Of a stretch of 7,065 bases of DNA, positions 6,069-7,065 are shown in pieces. A program made the position numbers and the translations under genes. Source of the DNA: Bacteroidota bacterium (GTDB lineage Bacteria > Bacteroidota > Rhodothermia > Rhodothermales > JAAAOL01); the NCBI GenBank assembly GCA_009908885.1, contig JAAAOL010000399.1, positions 1 through 7,065 on the forward strand. The letters run 5' to 3'. The stretch's first letter is position 1. Each line of letters opens with the position of its first letter. A model generated the notes under the pieces. It was not told the DNA's origin, searched no databases, and saw only the letters and a program-made list of their open reading frames with translations.

Positions 6069-7065
6069 ATGCCGAAGGCTACTCGGATATTTGTTCTGGC
6101 GTGCGCGCTGCTGCTCGCCGCCGTAGGTCAGAGTCAGGCGCAGAGCGTCTCGCCAGGTTCTCTCGGGCAAGCGGAAGGAGTCATAACGCATCCCCTGCTG
6201 CACGACCTGACGCCAGGCACTTTTGCAAAGACGAGCCAGGACGAGGTCACGGTCAACTACTACGGGGATCCTGCCTTTTTCTTTAACATGGAGCAGGATA
6301 TCCCGGCCACCTTGCTGCGCGTAACTGCGACCGTCTCGGGCACACTGCAAGGCATCGACTTTACCCTGTTCAACGGCAACCCGGATGCACCCGGCGTGCA
6401 GGGATCGGGACCGCTGCAGGTCAAAGTGTTTGCGGGAGCCGATTTCACCGATGCGTTTCCCGGGCTCGACGCCGAGGCGCTCGCCACGGTCGAAGTCCCG
6501 TTCGACGATCTCACGGCCACGGGAGACGGTTCGCTGAGCAATCCCATCGATCTGAGTGGCGAAAACATAGCCGTGGCCGAGGGCGAGGAGTACCTCGTGA
6601 TGCTCAACATCGACGGCGGATCCGACGACGTAGCGCTGACGCCGTTGCTGGATAACGGCTCGACCGACGATTCCAACACGGATTACTACCCGGCGCGCAC
6701 GTTGCTCTATGCGCGCGGCGACGCTGTGCCCACGGGAGGCGAAGAGGGCTACTATTCCTTTACGGATAACTCGAATATGATCATCGACTTTATCCTCCAG
6801 GAGGGCACCGGGGGCAGCCAGTGCGAGGGCGCCATCTCGATTGCCGACGCCCGCGAGACGGCGGAGGACGAGACGGTGACGGTGGAAGGCACCGTGACGC
6901 GTGCGCTGGGCCGGTCGCTGCGCCTGCAGGACGAGACGGCGGGCATCGCCACGTTCCAGGGTAGCGGCGACTTCTTCGACGCCATCGCCGCGGGCGACAT
7001 CGGAGCGGGCGACGTGCTGTGCCTCACGGGCGAGCGGAGCGACTTCAACGATCTCCAGCAGATCA
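6069..7065 (+). CDS. Secreted protein with OB-fold-like domain, 3' end outside the window
   Basis: The frame stays open from the ATG to the end of the window (332 codons, no stop), so the gene is truncated by the window edge. Residues 1-25 are a signal peptide: MPKATR, the hydrophobic core IFVLACALLLAAVG, and probable cleavage after QSQA. Residues about 40-246 form an Asp/Gly-rich beta-type module without metal or catalytic motifs that I recognise (FFNMEQDIPATLLRVTATV; NTDYYPARTLLYARGD). Residues about 256-332 match an OB-fold-like domain seen in secreted bacterial nucleases and surface proteins: ISIADARE, VTVEGTVTRALG, LRLQDETAGIATFQG, AGDVLCLTGERSDFNDLQQI. In those families an endonuclease/exonuclease/phosphatase, lamin-tail or T9SS sorting domain often follows; which applies here cannot be seen. 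Function is unassigned. The gene is divergent from the CBS gene. GC content is lower in the first part (29 of 60 bases at 6241-6300) than later (43 of 60 at 6841-6900). Confidence 0.88.
   Translation, partial: MPKATRIFVLACALLLAAVGQSQAQSVSPGSLGQAEGVITHPLLHDLTPGTFAKTSQDEVTVNYYGDPAFFFNMEQDIPATLLRVTATVSGTLQGIDFTLFNGNPDAPGVQGSGPLQVKVFAGADFTDAFPGLDAEALATVEVPFDDLTATGDGSLSNPIDLSGENIAVAEGEEYLVMLNIDGGSDDVALTPLLDNGSTDDSNTDYYPARTLLYARGDAVPTGGEEGYYSFTDNSNMIIDFILQEGTGGSQCEGAISIADARETAEDETVTVEGTVTRALGRSLRLQDETAGIATFQGSGDFFDAIAAGDIGAGDVLCLTGERSDFNDLQQI

Overview
The window looks like chromosomal DNA from a GC-rich member of the Bacteroidota/Rhodothermota group (Rhodothermales-like, for example relatives of Salinibacter). 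The best evidence is a secreted protein that ends in a type IX secretion (T9SS type A) sorting domain with the YPNPFNP signature, together with GC-rich codon use in the housekeeping genes. The genus cannot be fixed from this sequence alone.

Layout from left to right: (1) a hairpin terminator (about 121-160) for a minus-strand gene; (2) that gene (217-1740, minus), a cysteine-containing secreted protein with a T9SS sorting domain; (3) a divergent intergenic region (1741-2176) with one plausible plus-strand promoter; (4) a membrane-anchored protein with a GAF-like region and a degenerate GGDEF domain (2177-3502, plus); (5) a perfect 3 x 14 bp (6 x 7 bp) tandem repeat starting 4 nt after its stop codon; (6) deoB, phosphopentomutase (3648-4811, plus), with a GTG start set by a good Shine-Dalgarno site; (7) a gene-free block of about 590 bp (4812-5405) packed with inverted repeats, including a 125 nt nested palindrome; (8) a second heptamer tandem repeat directly after the stop of the next gene; (9) a tandem-CBS-domain protein (5406-5861, minus); (10) the first 332 codons of a secreted protein with an OB-fold-like domain (6069 to the window end, plus).

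The genes do not form one pathway. deoB belongs to nucleoside salvage and catabolism, linking ribose-1-phosphate to ribose-5-phosphate. The CBS protein is probably an adenylate-sensing module. The GAF/GGDEF-like protein is probably a non-catalytic signalling or scaffold protein. The two outer genes encode exported proteins. The two divergent pairs (1740/2177 and 5861/6069) imply independent promoters; deoB could be co-transcribed with the gene upstream.

The most notable features are non-coding or mosaic. Two unrelated heptamer repeats each begin at the same distance after a stop codon. The long nested palindrome and its A/T-armed companion hairpin look like an interspersed element. In the T9SS gene, base composition changes sharply at the boundary between the N-terminal module and the C-terminal sorting part, which suggests domain shuffling. 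I see no CRISPR array, tRNA, rRNA, transposase or defence system.
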